NCBI GenBank assembly: GCA_027943335.1
Contig: BSBK01003560.1
Coordinates: 124,001-188,000, forward strand
DNA from: Chamaecyparis obtusa
Lineage: Eukaryota > Streptophyta > Pinopsida > Cupressales > Cupressaceae
Direction: 5' to 3'
Length of the DNA: 64,000 bases
Below are positions 44,821 to 57,050 of the stretch, piece by piece. A program made the translations under genes and the position numbers. How positions within the stretch are numbered: the stretch's first letter is position 1; each line of letters starts with the position of its first letter. The notes beneath the pieces were generated by a model. It did no database searches and had not been told where the DNA came from. It worked only from the letters and a program-made list of their open reading frames with translations.

Positions 44821-45279
44821 AAGATTAGGGGTTATTCCCCTATCTGAAGTTAATTAGATGATGTTGATTGCATCAGTTCATATGTGTTTATTAGAATATC
44901 ATATGTATGAATTGATGTAGAGGTGGACTACTCCATAGGGGGGAAGTCTTAGTATGATGTTGCAATACAATGATGAAGAAAGAACAAGAAAAGAACAATC
45001 AAGTGTAATCTCAGAGGATTGAGTGATTTGACAACTTTGGCATTGCTGTCAAAGGGGGAGAAGATGTATTATATAGGGGGAGAATATGTAGAATGGAGAT
45101 GTATTATAAAAATGGAGAAGAATTAGTTGGTTCAGATAGACAAAAGTGGAAACATTTTACAAAATCAGTTTGTCATGAGAAAGACACAATGTTGCCAAGA
45201 GTGTTGCCAAGAAGAACTCAAAATTGGAAGTGAAGAAGAGAAGGTAGGAGGAGAAGTTAAGAGTGTTTCCATCAATGCC

Positions 45280-45290
45280 AAAGGGGGAGA
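45280..45290 (+). other. Polypurine tract, copia element 1
   Basis: AAAGGGGGAGA directly upstream of the 3' LTR start TGTTAGCATA, the primer for plus-strand synthesis. Confidence 0.9.
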
Positions 45291-45291
45291 T

Positions 45292-46805
45292 TGTTAGCAT
45301 AAATGATACAGTGATGCTAAGTGTTGCATTGATGAAGATTGGTACAGATTTGATGACATGTGAATCAGTTATGAGTTTGTCATTGATTTCAAATGATTGA
45401 CTTATTATTTTCAGTATGTTTCCAGACATTGTGAGTACATCATGAGTTGCAGTAAGTTTATGAAGTTTCTATTCTAATAGAAGATTATCTAATGTATTGT
45501 GATGTTAAGTGTGCAACTATAACTTTTGATATGAAGAATTGAGGTGGTTATGGTTGAATGAAATCAAACTGGGTAATAGCTAAAAGAATTAGTGATAAAC
45601 AGTAAGTGATTTGAATGTTGTCTCAAGTCGGTAAAGTATTTGATGGAGCGGTCATAGGTTATGATTGATAACAATGTTTATATACTATTTTGAGGATCAT
45701 GACTTATAATGTTGACAAGTGAAGTTAACTTAATTGACTGGAAGTGGTATTGACATAATGACCAAATAAACAAGACATAGTTCTTGAATAGGTAGTTCTT
45801 GAACATGTAATGAAGATTTGTGAACCGGTGGAGAAATCTGAAGTAACAATAGGATAAGTGATGTTTGTAGTGAAGTAGTAAGGTAGTTATGTGATTTGTG
45901 GAAAGTGCGTGACTTGAAATTGCCCAAGATATGTGTTTGAGGTGGATTCTTCAAGAAGTTTTTTTTGGTCAAATAATTTCTGAAGATGGTTCAATTTCCA
46001 AGGTGAAATCTATATGAAAGCCGATGCGGTCAAAGAAAAATGTTTTATGAGTTGTTAGATACATTGTATCTTACCTAACATGATCTAGATCGTTCATATC
46101 TCAGATCTAGGGTTCATTTCAAGTTGGTGGAAGAAAATCTATATATTGAAAAGTTGAAAAATGATTTAGTTGCTGATCGAGAATTGCAGAAGGGTGTGGT
46201 GACAAAGAAAGTGAAGAAATCAAGTGCGATCAAGCCAAAAAAGAGTATAGTGTGTGGTGAAGAGTTTCAGAGCTTAATAGGATTTGATCATGTAGAGGTA
46301 GTGTAATTTCACAGATCATCTTATCTGTTGCTTTCTAACCATTATAACAGAGAAATCCCTTAACTGGGTAGATCCCAATAGATCTTTATTGTAAATCCTC
46401 TAACAAAGTGGCATTCGTATTGAATGTTTAAAGTCCTCTAACAAGGCGGCTCCTAATAGAGAAAAGATCCTAACAGGTCTAAGGAAAATTCCTTAATTGA
46501 GTAGCGCCTAATAGTGCTTCTGTAATTATTTAACCGGGTAAGCTCCTCACAGGGCGTATTCCAGAAGAGTACAAATTTAGTGAGTACCAATTCCCACACG
46601 TGGTTTTTCCAATTTGGGTTTCCACAAGAAAAATATGGTGTCTTCATTATGTGATTAATTATTTATAAATGCATATTTTGAAGATTTGTATTCATATTAG
46701 TTGATGTTGAATGTTTTGGTGCATAAAGTTTAAAGAGTTTAGATCAAAGAATTTGTTGATTATTGATTCACGCCTCCCCTCTCAGTAATCAGACCTATAT
46801 TATCA
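45292..46805 (+). repeat. 3' LTR of copia element 1
   Basis: 1514 bases, TG...CA, aligning to 37216-39541 except for the insertion there. It contains an open frame at 46124-46306 that is a shadow shared with the 5' LTR. Confidence 0.95.
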
Positions 46806-46810
46806 TCAAG
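46806..46810. repeat. Target site duplication TCAAG (right copy)
   Basis: Exact match to 37211-37215. Confidence 0.95.
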
Positions 46811-48408
46811 ACAATACTTATCCAGTATCATATTTTTTTACATCAAAGCAAATATTTAAATAAGTACATGCTCTTTGCAAATTACATGCCTTTCTGATAT
46901 ATTGGAAAAGATAAGCATTGATTTTACATGGAAGAGGTTTAAAAAAGTCACCAATAGCATTGTATGTTTTGGTTCAACACAAAAGAATACAAGTCCAGAA
47001 AGCATTCAAATCATTATGATATCATGATGTAGAGATTGAACACTGCTAAAAAATGAATATAATCCCATTTTGATTTTTCATATACTTTGTTGAAAAATGA
47101 AGTGGACAATGATTTAGTGCCCATACACTCGTAAACCAATAAATGTTTGCAATGCTTATAAATAATCTTGAGGAAAAGACATCAACATAGGTTGAAACAC
47201 ATGATATATGTGTTCGTCTTGAATTTGAATTTTAAAAATTCTCTCACAAGATGTCTATGGTTAAAACACTATATAAAATTCCTTTGATGTTCTCACTAGT
47301 TATCTTCGTTTCAACAATTTGTAAGTAGTTTCTGATCACGAGTACATGTGGTTCATGGTTTTTGTGATTAGTATATATAATAGTTAGGGCTTGAAGCGAT
47401 GCAAAATAAATAAATTGATGCACATGTTGCCACACTGCAAGAAGAGAATTGATTGCTGAAATAACAACGTATATAATTTATAAAATCAGCACATCGGGTT
47501 AAATGTATTGTATGTAATTTCCATGTCTCATTACATCCTATATATTTGATAATAAACATTAACACTGGCTGAAAAAGAAGTTAACTGATTTTACTTTTTA
47601 GATATTCTATAAACAACATGGGTGTAAGCTTTTAAATTGAAAAATTGAATAAAGATACCATCCAATAAGTACTTCCTCAAATCCTTCATTCTTGTAGCCA
47701 CCCATGTTGTTGGCATAAGCCTGTGAGAGATGGCGATTGAGAGAGGCTGAATTGAACTGGGTGAGAACATAGATCTTAAATATATTACTATTTATGCAAT
47801 TACTAACAGGGATACCAATCAGCCTACAATTGGCACCCAAAGGAAAAGTTGGCTTTGGTCTCTTCTTAGTGAGTGAATAAAGACAAGTACCTACATCACC
47901 TCTTATAATAATGCCTAGCACACTGGAGATAATAAATTCACATTAAGAATTTAATAAGTGTTAGCACATTTAATAAGATTCATAATTCTTGGAATCAAAC
48001 AATAGCTAGAAGATTAGTTCAAATGTTTAATGCCTCAGAGTCAAACCATTAAAAGAATCTTAACATAAGACATAATCCACATGAAACTGTAAACTATATA
48101 TTATGTTAACTTGTCAAGTCACTAAGTTCAATTTTTAGAGAATACTAAAAGACATAATAAGGACGTGTGCTCTAGATATAGAACATAAAAGAAGGCACCA
48201 ATACTAAAAGTGCTCTTTTCTGAGAGATGATGTCTCATTACCACTAAGAATGTAAATATAAAATATTTTCAAACATTCTTGCAAATGACAGTATGAGTAC
48301 AACCTCAACAAGTTGGAATCTAGCTGGCAGAACCTATGCTTGGTTGAATGCAACAATGTGTTTGATATGAGCCATTCTCATCAACACCCAACACATCCCC
48401 ATCCCCAT
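46811..48408. other. Intergenic, no gene recognised
   Basis: AT-rich sequence with short open frames only. Nothing with a domain or repeat pattern that I can support. Confidence 0.5.
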
Positions 48409-48433
48409 TGGAAAAATATTTTTTGGAAAGGAG

Positions 48434-48637
48434 TTGGGATTCATATCTTCTCTGTGCATTGAGAATGATGCCTTGGATTTTACTGATGAGGTGTATGATA
48501 AGCTAGCTTTTGAGATAGACCACATTTCCATGGCTTCACAATTTGATATGTGGCAATGCATAGTTGTCTCGATTTTTCATAGAAGATGCACATTATATAA
48601 TTTTGAGAAGGGTTCTAGTTTGCCTTTATTAGAATGA
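48434..48637 (+). other. Open frame conserved in duplicate, copy 1
   Basis: 67 codons: SSLCIENDALDFTDEVYDKL, FEIDHISMASQFDMWQC and RRCTLYNFEKGSSLP. Copy 2 at 49686-49910 keeps the same frame without stops, with substitutions such as D/T, L/I and F/I. I do not recognise a family. It could be one exon of a gene or transposon ORF. Confidence 0.35.
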
Positions 48638-49685
48638 AATAGGACTCAACAGTGTATATGTCTAGGTTGTCTACTTCCACCGACTATATAGATAATCCAT
48701 TAATTTGACCATTGAATATATTTGCATTTTTATTTCGCATATGAGACACCATTTTAGGATGGAATGATAGTGACCTATAGACAATTTACAATTTTGTAAA
48801 TGTCATGAAATGTTAAAAGTCATCCTTTCCAGAGCGCTGACACATAATCAAAGAGATTGCCAGTTGAAATATTTAGTTTATGTCAATCTATAGAAGTAAA
48901 AAAAATGCTCTTCAGGTCTTTGGTTGAGAGAAGAAAGAAGACAATTTGTATCTTTTTATATTTCAACCTTTTGCAACTTAAAAGTTATATAGTGAAAAAT
49001 GGCTTTACAAGTTCTATAATATTTAACTAGCTTTAAATTTTAAGGCGAGTTTGGAGCATGAAATTAAGCAGTTGGATGAAATTCAAGAGAATTATATTAT
49101 TTAGAACTAAGACTTCCTATAGACCTATGTTGTTGGATTAAAACAAGTGAAGGCAACATAGTTAAATTTTGTGTTATGTTGATCCACGTAGGACCCTGAT
49201 TTATATGTATTGAGGTTCTCAAACTTGATTTATTGCAATAAAGACCACCTCTTGTAGATTGAATTTATAACGTTCAAATATCCCAAAGGCAATACCATCT
49301 CATCACATTGCAGGTTATTTCAATAATCTAGAAGCTATTTTTTTGGATCTAGACAAATATGGTTGGCTACAAATAGGTGATTTCTGTTACATTAATTATG
49401 AACGCTACATATTTATACTAGAATTACTGAAAGAGTTGATTAAATATAAAGGATACCAGGTGTGGCTTCACTTCCCTTAAGGGTTCTACTTATTAGCTTC
49501 TATTTTGTCTTGCAAGTTTTCTATGGATTCAATAAATTAGAATTCTGAGCTTTAACCAAAAGATTATAATTTTATTTCAATACAAGTCAACTCTTACGAA
49601 AGTAGAAGCACTTCTACTTTCTCACCCTAAGATTGTGGATGTTGCAATGATAGTATACATTGATTTGAAGCTATAACTTCTACTT

Positions 49686-49910
49686 ATGATTGGAAAAATA
49701 TTTTTTGGAAAGGAGTTGGGAATCATATCTTCTCTGTGCATTGAAAATGATGCCTTGACTTTTACTAATGAGGTGTATGATAAAATATCTTTTGAGATAG
49801 ACCACATTTCCATGGCTTCACAAATTGATATGTGGAAATCCATATTCATCTCGATTTTTCGTAGAAGATGCACATTATATAATTTTGAGAAGGGTTCTAG
49901 TTTGCCTTGA
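49686..49910 (+). other. Open frame conserved in duplicate, copy 2
   Basis: 74 codons: MIGKIFFGKELGIISSLCIE, then DEVYDK-like NEVYDKISFEIDHISMASQI. No stop or indel against copy 1 through RRCTLYNFEKGSSLP, after which the frames end at slightly different points. Confidence 0.35.
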
Positions 49911-51510
49911 TCAAAATGAAATAGGACTTAACAAAGTATATGTCTAGGTTGTCTACTTCCACCAATTATATAGATAATCCATTAATTTGACCATTGAATA
50001 TATTTTGCATTTTTATTTGGCATATGAGACACCATTTTAGGATGGAATAACAATGACCTATAGACAATTTACAATTTTGTAAAGATCATGAAATGTTAAA
50101 AGTCATCCTTTCTAGAGTGATGACACAGAATCAAAGAGATTTCTAGCTGAAATATTTAGTTTATGTTAATCTATGGAAGTAAAAAAAATGCTCTTCAGTG
50201 CTTTTGTTGAGAGAGAATAAAGAAGACAAATTGCATCTTTTTATATTTCAACTTTTTGCAACTTAAAAGTTATATAGTGAAAATTGGTTTTACAAGTTCC
50301 ATCATATTTAACTAGCTTCAAACTTTAAGGGGAGTTTGGAGCATGAACTTAAGCAGTTGGATGAAATTTGAGAGAATTACATGCTTTAGAACTAAGACTT
50401 CCCACACACCTATGTTAATGGATTAAAACAAGGGAAGAAAACATAATTAAATTGTGTTACATTGGTGCATGCAGGACCCTGATTTACATGTATTGAGATT
50501 CTTAAACTTGATTTATTGGAATAAAGACCAACCCTTATAGAGTGAATTTATAATGTTCAAATACCCCTAAGACAATACCATCTCATCATATTGCAGGTTA
50601 TTTCAGCAATATAGAAGCTATTTTTTGTATCTAGACAAATATGGTTGGCTACGAATAGGTGATTTCTATTACATTGATTTGAAGGCTACACATTTATACT
50701 ATAAATACTAAAAGAGTTGATTAAATATAAAGGATACCATGTATGACTTCACTTTCCTTAAGGGTTCTACTTATTAGCTTCTATTTTTTCTTGCGAGTTT
50801 TCTATGGATTTGATCAATTAAAATTCTCAACTTTAACCAAAATATTATAATTTTATTTCAGTATAAGTCATCTCTTGTTGAATTCTACTTTCTCACCCTA
50901 AGATTGTGGATGTTGCAATGATACTATAGATAACCATAGGATTTAAATTCATTTGAATCTAACCTCATCTAAATAACTTTATGCAGAGCCACACAATCAC
51001 AACATTTTACATAGAGAAAAGCATAAACTTGAAAGGACTACCAGACAAGCTATATTAGCTATATTTGAATAGAATCATAAGGTGGAGGGACCTGCAAGGC
51101 ATGGAAATATAAAGTGAACTTGTATTTTCACCTAAATGAATAGATTGATATTGTGCATTTCGTGAATTTAATTTGAGTGTGACAATTCTTTTCTCTTTAC
51201 TACATGCTTTATGTTTTCCTTTGGATGATATGCATCTCCCAAGTCATTGAATCGTGTATTAAAGACGATGTCTATCAACCTTCTGTGAGAAAAGAAAAGG
51301 TCTCAAACTAGAGAGATTGTAAGAAGTTTCTATGGTTTTATGTGGGGTAAACATTTTCTACACGTAAGAAAACTGTAACATATATTTGATGTCTATTCCA
51401 CATGGTATATCTGTCTATAATTGGGTTAGAGTCTAGGGGTCTTTCTACACCTTCCTACGATCTTTTCATATTTCTTTATAATTTTTCAATATTCTATTTT
51501 TTTTCAACTT

Positions 51511-51760
51511 GATGTTTTGATTTGAAAAGTAGGATTAGTTAAATATCACTAAGAATGTGGTTGATATTGTTAATATTTATAACTTTTCTACATACAGATG
51601 TTTTGATTTGAAAAGTTGGATTAGTTAAATATCACTAAGATTGTGGTTGACATTTTGTCTTTATAAATTTTTAACATTTGGATGTTTTAATTTTAAAAAA
51701 ATGGATTAGTTGAATATCACTAAGATTATGATTGGCATTTTAAGTCTTTAGGTTAGTTTT
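51511..51760. repeat. Three tandem copies of an 85-base unit
   Basis: Units start GATGTTTTGATTTGAAAAGT at 51511 and 51597, and GATGTTTTAATTTTAAAAAA at 51681. Each contains GGATTAGTTAAATATCACTA or a close variant. The array ends just upstream of the copia element 2 breakpoint. The stretch 50930-51510 shows nothing else. Confidence 0.85.
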
Positions 51761-51840
51761 ATCTACTAGCATATACATAATCTAGATATATAAAATATGT
51801 TGAGATGTTGAGTTTTTTCAATTTAATCTATATTAAAATT

Positions 51841-52279
51841 TCTTGTTGACCCCATAGTGAATGCATGGTCAAAGGAGAACTGTTAGTGATAAATCCTCTA
51901 ACTAGGTCACACCTCACAGTGTGTTTTGTAACCTTTAACAGGGTTGGCTCGTAACCGAGCTCACTTTAGAAGAGTGAATTATTTTGGGTTACCGGTCGCA
52001 AGTGATTTTTTTCCCTAACAGGGTTTCCACATTAAAAATCTGTGTTATATGTGTATGATGTGTTGAATTATTATTTTAATTTACACATTTCTATAACTAG
52101 ATAGATCGGTGAACACAATACTTAATTTAATGGTAATCGGTAGATGAAGAGAAAGACACAATTGATATCTTACCGAGTTGATTATTTGATTGAAATTTTT
52201 TAATATATACATCTGGGAGATTTCAGACTTTAGGATAACTGGACTTAACTAATTCACCCCCCCTCTTAGTTATCTAACA
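51841..52279 (+). repeat. Truncated 5' LTR of copia element 2
   Basis: Aligns with 58140-58554. It retains about 20 bases (around GGGTTACCGGTCGCAAGTG) that the 3' LTR has lost. It ends TTATCTAACA. Confidence 0.9.
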
Positions 52280-52281
52280 AT

Positions 52282-52293
52282 TGGTATTAGAGC
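52282..52293 (+). other. Primer-binding site, copia element 2
   Basis: TGGTATTAGAGC, one C-to-T change from the initiator tRNA-Met complement. Confidence 0.88.
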
Positions 52294-52344
52294 ATAGAGT
52301 ACATGGAAATAAATTTTTGAAGGACTTAAGATAAAGATCACAAG

Positions 52345-53262
52345 ATGTATAAGAGAGAGGTGCTAAAGTTGAACAGAGATAACTTCTTGACATGGCAAAG
52401 CAGAATGAGATTGCATCTATTTGGAATTGGAGAATATGCTATATACTACTTGGATAATGAATTCATCTAGCCTACTGGACCCTTGACTATTGATAAGATG
52501 AGAGATAGACATGAACAAAATGTTTCAATGATAGAGATTATTGCTTCCTTATCAGATGCTGAATTTGAAGATGTCAAGACATGTACTTCTGCTAAATATA
52601 TGTGGGACAAGCTTGCACTAGTTCACAAAGGAGATGCAAATGTACTAAGGGCTAAAGCCAAAAGTCTTAGAGGAAATTTTAATGACATGAAAATGAAAGA
52701 AGGAGAAAACATTTCACAATACAACAACCGAATTAAGGAGATTGTCAATGCTATCCGAGGAGCAAGAGGTATTATTGAAGAAGACACTATTGTAAGTAAA
52801 ATTCTTAGAGCCTTTCTGCCTACTTATGCTATTAGAGTCTTTGCAATTCATGAGATGAGATCAGCTTTGGGTAATCATCATACACTTGATAGTCTAATCG
52901 GTAGACTGACTACTTTTGAGTTGAGTAACTTTGATAATAGTATTGTTCCCACTATTGAGTGTACATTTATGTCATCCTTGAAAATTGGTAAATCAAGAAG
53001 TAAACACATGATAAAAAATGAGAGTGATAGTGAAAGTGACGAGGATGAACTTGATGAGCTTGAAGCATTAATGACTGGAAGACTGCAGAAAGGTAAAGGA
53101 AGATATAGAGGAAAACTACCTTTGGTATATTTTAATTGTAAAGAAATTGGCCACATTGTAGCTAGATTTTATAACATGAAAGAAGATGATAAAGACAATG
53201 AAAGATCCAGTGAAATTAAATTTGACAGGAGAGATAACCAAGAACACAGAGGCAACCAGTAG
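52345..53262 (+). pseudogene. copia gag with one early stop and a ruined zinc knuckle
   Basis: It starts MYKREVLKLNRDNFLTWQSR at 52345. A TAG at 52468-52470 replaces the Gln seen in element 1 (Y-V-Q-P). The frame then runs to 53262: AKYMWDKLALVHKGDANVLR, GENISQYNNRIKEIV and DTIVSKILRAFLPTYAIRVF. The zinc knuckle reads YFNCKEIGHIVARF, so the first and last Cys of CX2CX4HX4C are lost, one by a G-to-A change. The rest of gag is well kept, longer than in element 1. Confidence 0.9.
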
Positions 53263-55090
53263 TATGACAGAAGAAGTAACCAAGATTAAAAAGATAAAGG
53301 AAAGAATGCATGTTACCTTGTTGAAGATGATGATGATGACACCGACACCAACACCGATGAAGACATTGAGATGGTATTCGTAGCTTTGCAAGAATATTTA
53401 GAAGAAGAAAGGTATGTTGAAACATCACTTATTTCTAAATTTAGAAAGAATGATACTTGGATTATTGATAGTGGCTGTACACATCATATGACTGGCGATG
53501 AAGACAAATTTGAATACCTTGAACATTATAATGGTGGATCTCTTAAAATGGGAAATGATACACTTTGTCTAGTAAAAAGAAAAGGATCTATACTGTTGAA
53601 TAATAAGATTAGATGTGAGAATGCTTATTGCATGAAGTGACTTAATTATAATATGTTGAGTGTAGAACAACTGAATAACCCAGGTCACCGAGTTGCGTTT
53701 GAGAATAGAAAGGTAAAAATCTATGATGAGACTAGAAAGTTGGTTGGTATTGGTGAACAATCTAAAGGTAATCTATTTTATCTTGATAATGCTGAAACTT
53801 CTTGTTTATTGGCTAGAACTGAAGATGTGTGGTTATGACACAAAAGGTTATGTCATGTGAATTTTGACAACATGGTTAAAATTAGTAAGAAAATGAGAGT
53901 TAGAGGTTTACTGAGCTTATCTAAACCTAGCCATTTCATGTGTAAATAATGTCAAATGGGAAAAAAGTCAAAATCAAGTTTTGAGAGAAAGAACTATTCA
54001 TATAATGCTATTTAAGAGTTGGTGCATACTGACTTGTGTGGTCCTATGAGAACTTAGAGTTACTATGGAAACAAATATTTTATCTTGTTTGTTGATGACT
54101 ACTCTAGGATGATGACTGTTATGTTCTTGAAAGAAAACTATGAAGCTTTTAAGATGTTTAAATGGTTTAAAGATAAAGTGGAAAAAGAAAGTGGAAAAGA
54201 GTTAAAATGCTTGAGATTAGATAGAGGTCGTGAGTTTATTTCTGATGAGTTCACTAATTTTTGTAATGAGCATGGAATTAAGAGACAAGTTTCTGCACCG
54301 AGAACACGACAACAAAACGAGATTGCTGAAAGGAGGAATAGATCTATTGTTGATTGTGCTAGAATACTAATGATTGAAAATGATGTTGCACAAATATACT
54401 AGAGAGAAGTTGTTAGTACTACTATATACACATTGAACCGAGTTCAACTGAAGAAAGATTCAAACAAAACACCCTATGAATTATGGTATGGTTACACACC
54501 GAATGTAAGTTATTTCAGAATATTTGGAAGTAGATGCTACATTTTGAAAGATGATAAAAATGAAAAATTTGATTCAAAAGGTGATGAAGGAATATTCTTA
54601 GGATATTCTATTAAAAAAAAAACTTACAAATATTTGAATAAGGCTACTAACAAAATGATTGAAAGTGCAAATGTGAGATTTGATGAATTTGCTGAGAAAA
54701 ATGATAAAGACAACAAAAAGGAACTGGAAGATTATGGTAGATTTACTTACATTGAGCAACCTGACACTCTACCTGAGCAACAACCTGACATTACCGAGCA
54801 ACAAGGTAATGATTCTGAGCATCAACCAATACAGACTGAGAATCAGGAAATAGTTATCAAGGAAGATCATGATCCTACACCGAGTGAAGAACATAATGAA
54901 GAACAAAGAATTGAACTAATACTTGAAAATGATGTGAGGAGACACCATCCACAAAATCAAATTATTGGAGATAAGAAAACTGTCACGATGACACGAAGTA
55001 AGTTGAAAAACAACACATGCTTAGTTTGTGAATTTGAACCTAAAAATGTTAGAGATGCACTTGAAAATGATGAATGGATTAAAGTATGAA
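53263..55090 (+). pseudogene. copia protease and integrase, several nonsense codons
   Basis: WIIDSGCTHHMTGDEDKFEY at about 53458 is an intact protease active site and start of the following domain. TGA at 53836-53838 replaces Trp in the L-W-H block. Integrase: LVHTDLCGPMRT, FVDDYSRMMTVMFLKE, LRLDRGREFISD and IAERRNRSIVDC carry the D, D and E residues. TAG near 54056 replaces Gln, and TAG at 54400-54402 replaces Trp. The C-terminal part is open: KTPYELWYGYTPNVSYFRIF, GDEGIFLGYSI, then a Gln/Glu-rich linker (LPEQQPDITEQQG). Confidence 0.9.
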
Positions 55091-56530
55091 TGAAGAAACA
55101 TACTAGATACTGAAAAAAAAAACATGGACATTGGTTCCAAGACCAAATGATAAGAATGTAATTGAAAACCAAATGGATATTCAAAAATAAGTTGAATAAA
55201 AATGGAGAAGTCACTAGGAATAAAGAAAGACTTGTATGCAAATGATATGCACAAGAAGAAGGTATTGATTATGGTGAGACTTTTACACCAATTGCTAGAA
55301 TTGAAGGAGTTAGAATATTGCTTGCTTATGTTGCCTACAAAAGATTTAAAGTTTATCAAATGGATGTCAAATCTACATTTCTAAATGGAATACTTCAGGA
55401 AGAGGTATACATTGAACAACTAGAAGGTTTTGTTGATCCAAATAAGAAGAACATGGTATGTAAGTTGCACAAAGCACTATATGGATTAAAACAAGCACTG
55501 AGAGCATGGTATGAAAGACTGCATTCCTATCTTATCAATATTGGATTTGTTAGAACAAGTGACAACAACAATTTATACTTGAAAGGTGAAACTGATGATA
55601 ATATTCTTATCGGAGAAATTTTTGTTGATGATATCATATTTGGAGGGCATGATAATTTATGAAAATTATTTGTTGATGAAATGAGAATTTTTTTTGAATT
55701 GTCAATGTTTGGAGAGATTAAATTCTTTCTTGGTTTGTAAATTTTACAACAAAGAGAAGGCATATACATCAATCAGTCAAAGTACATAAAAGAAGTGGTG
55801 AAGACCTTTGGTATGGAAGATTCAAAACCGGTCGGTACACCTATGGTCACTGGATGCAAATTAACAAAGGACGATCAGTCAATCGAGGTAAATCAAACAT
55901 TAGACAGATCAATGATTGGTAAGTTGATGTATGTTGTGCATAGTAGACCAGATATTTCACATGCAGTTATAATTGTAACAAGATTTTATTCTAATCCTAA
56001 AGAATCATATATGACATCTGTAAAAAGAATTTTGAGATACTTGAAGAATACTGAAAACTATGGTTTATGGTACAAGAAAGAGGACAATTTTGAACTGAAA
56101 TTTTACACAGATGTAGACTGGGTTGGAAACACTGATGATAGAAAGAGCACTACTGGTGGATCGTTCTTTTTGGGAGAAAGACTAGTTACTTGGATAAGTA
56201 AAAAACAAGGATGCATTTCTCAGTTCATTGCTGAAGCATAATATGTTGTTGCTGCTGCTAATTGTTCAAACATTGCATGGATAAAAACAAATTTTGAAAG
56301 GTATGAATGAAGAGATCACTGACCCAGTGATAATATTTTGTGACAAAAAAAGTGCTATAAACATTTCTAAGAATCCATTAATGCATGCAAAGACAAAGAA
56401 CATATCTATAAAGTATCACTACTTGAGGGAACAAGTACAAGAAAAGCAAGTGAAATTGGAGTTTGTGAAATAAAAAAAACAACTTGCATATATATTTAGT
56501 AAACCCTTACCTAAGGATACTTTTGAGTAC
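55091..56530 (+). pseudogene. copia reverse transcriptase and RNase H
   Basis: Reverse transcriptase: FTPIARIEGVRILLAYVAYK, VYQMDVKSTFLNGILQEEVY, KLHKALYGLKQALRAWYERL and the catalytic IFVDDIIFGG near 55620, all in one frame (55318-55662). After a stop near 55660 it continues to RNase H: SRPDISHAVIIVTRFYSNPK, RYLKNTENYGLWYKKED, FYTDVDWVGNTDDRKSTTGG (T-D-A-D-W with Ala to Val). TAA at about 56239 replaces Glu in A-E-A-E-Y. It ends with a K-P-L-P-K block near 56500. Confidence 0.9.
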
Positions 56531-57038
56531 TTGAGGACTAGACTAGGGGTCCATCCCCTGTCTATCGGTCACTAAGGTGATTGGGAGGTTGCATCAACCT
56601 ATACTTTATCAGAATATCAAATGATGTTGATGCATACTGTTCACACTTTAGGTTTCCTAAGGTTGTGAAAGCTAGAAGAGAAACAAATTGAAACAACATA
56701 TCGGTACATGAAAGGTACTTGATTTGAACCGAACACCAGAGACAATATTTTAGCTACTAAAGAGCTATTTTTTTTGGCATTGCTGTCAAAGGAAGAGAAG
56801 AATCGATGCAATATTTATCTAAAGAGAGAGAAGAAAAATAAGGAAAGAAAAATATACACAGGAAAAAGATCAAATCTATAGGGAGAGTTTGCATGGAGTA
56901 TTAATGTTGTGTAGTGGTTAAACATATAAAATGTACAAGCTAGGGAGATATTACCGAGTTACAACATTTTATTACAGAGTTGTAGAATAAATGTTTGGTA
57001 TTATATGACATATTTCATATTGTGTTTCCATCAATGCC

Positions 57039-57049
57039 AAAGGGAGAGA
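57039..57049 (+). other. Polypurine tract, copia element 2
   Basis: AAAGGGAGAGA just before the 3' LTR start TGATAACTTA, in the same setting (CATCAATGCCAAAGGG) as in element 1. Confidence 0.88.
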
Positions 57050-57050
57050 T

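Larger units (their letters stand above)
37216..46805 (+). mobile_element. Full-length Ty1/copia retrotransposon with two insertions
   Basis: LTRs at 37216-39541 and 45292-46805 start TGTTAGCATAA and end TATTATCA, flanked by the perfect 5-bp duplication TCAAG. A primer-binding site follows the 5' LTR and a polypurine tract precedes the 3' LTR. Domains run gag, protease, integrase, reverse transcriptase, RNase H, the copia order. The 5' LTR is about 0.8 kb longer than the 3' LTR because of an insertion, and a second insertion with a palindrome splits integrase. The coding region has many stops and shifts, so it is dead. Confidence 0.95.
48409..50927. repeat. 1.28-kb tandem duplication of unknown sequence
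   Basis: The block at 48409-49655 aligns with 49691-50927 at an offset of about 1282 bases, with scattered substitutions and small indels throughout. Both copies begin ATTGGAAAAATATTTTTTGG and end CCTAAGATTGTGGATGTTGC. Each holds an open plus-strand frame at its start (48434-48637 and 49686-49910). Confidence 0.88.
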
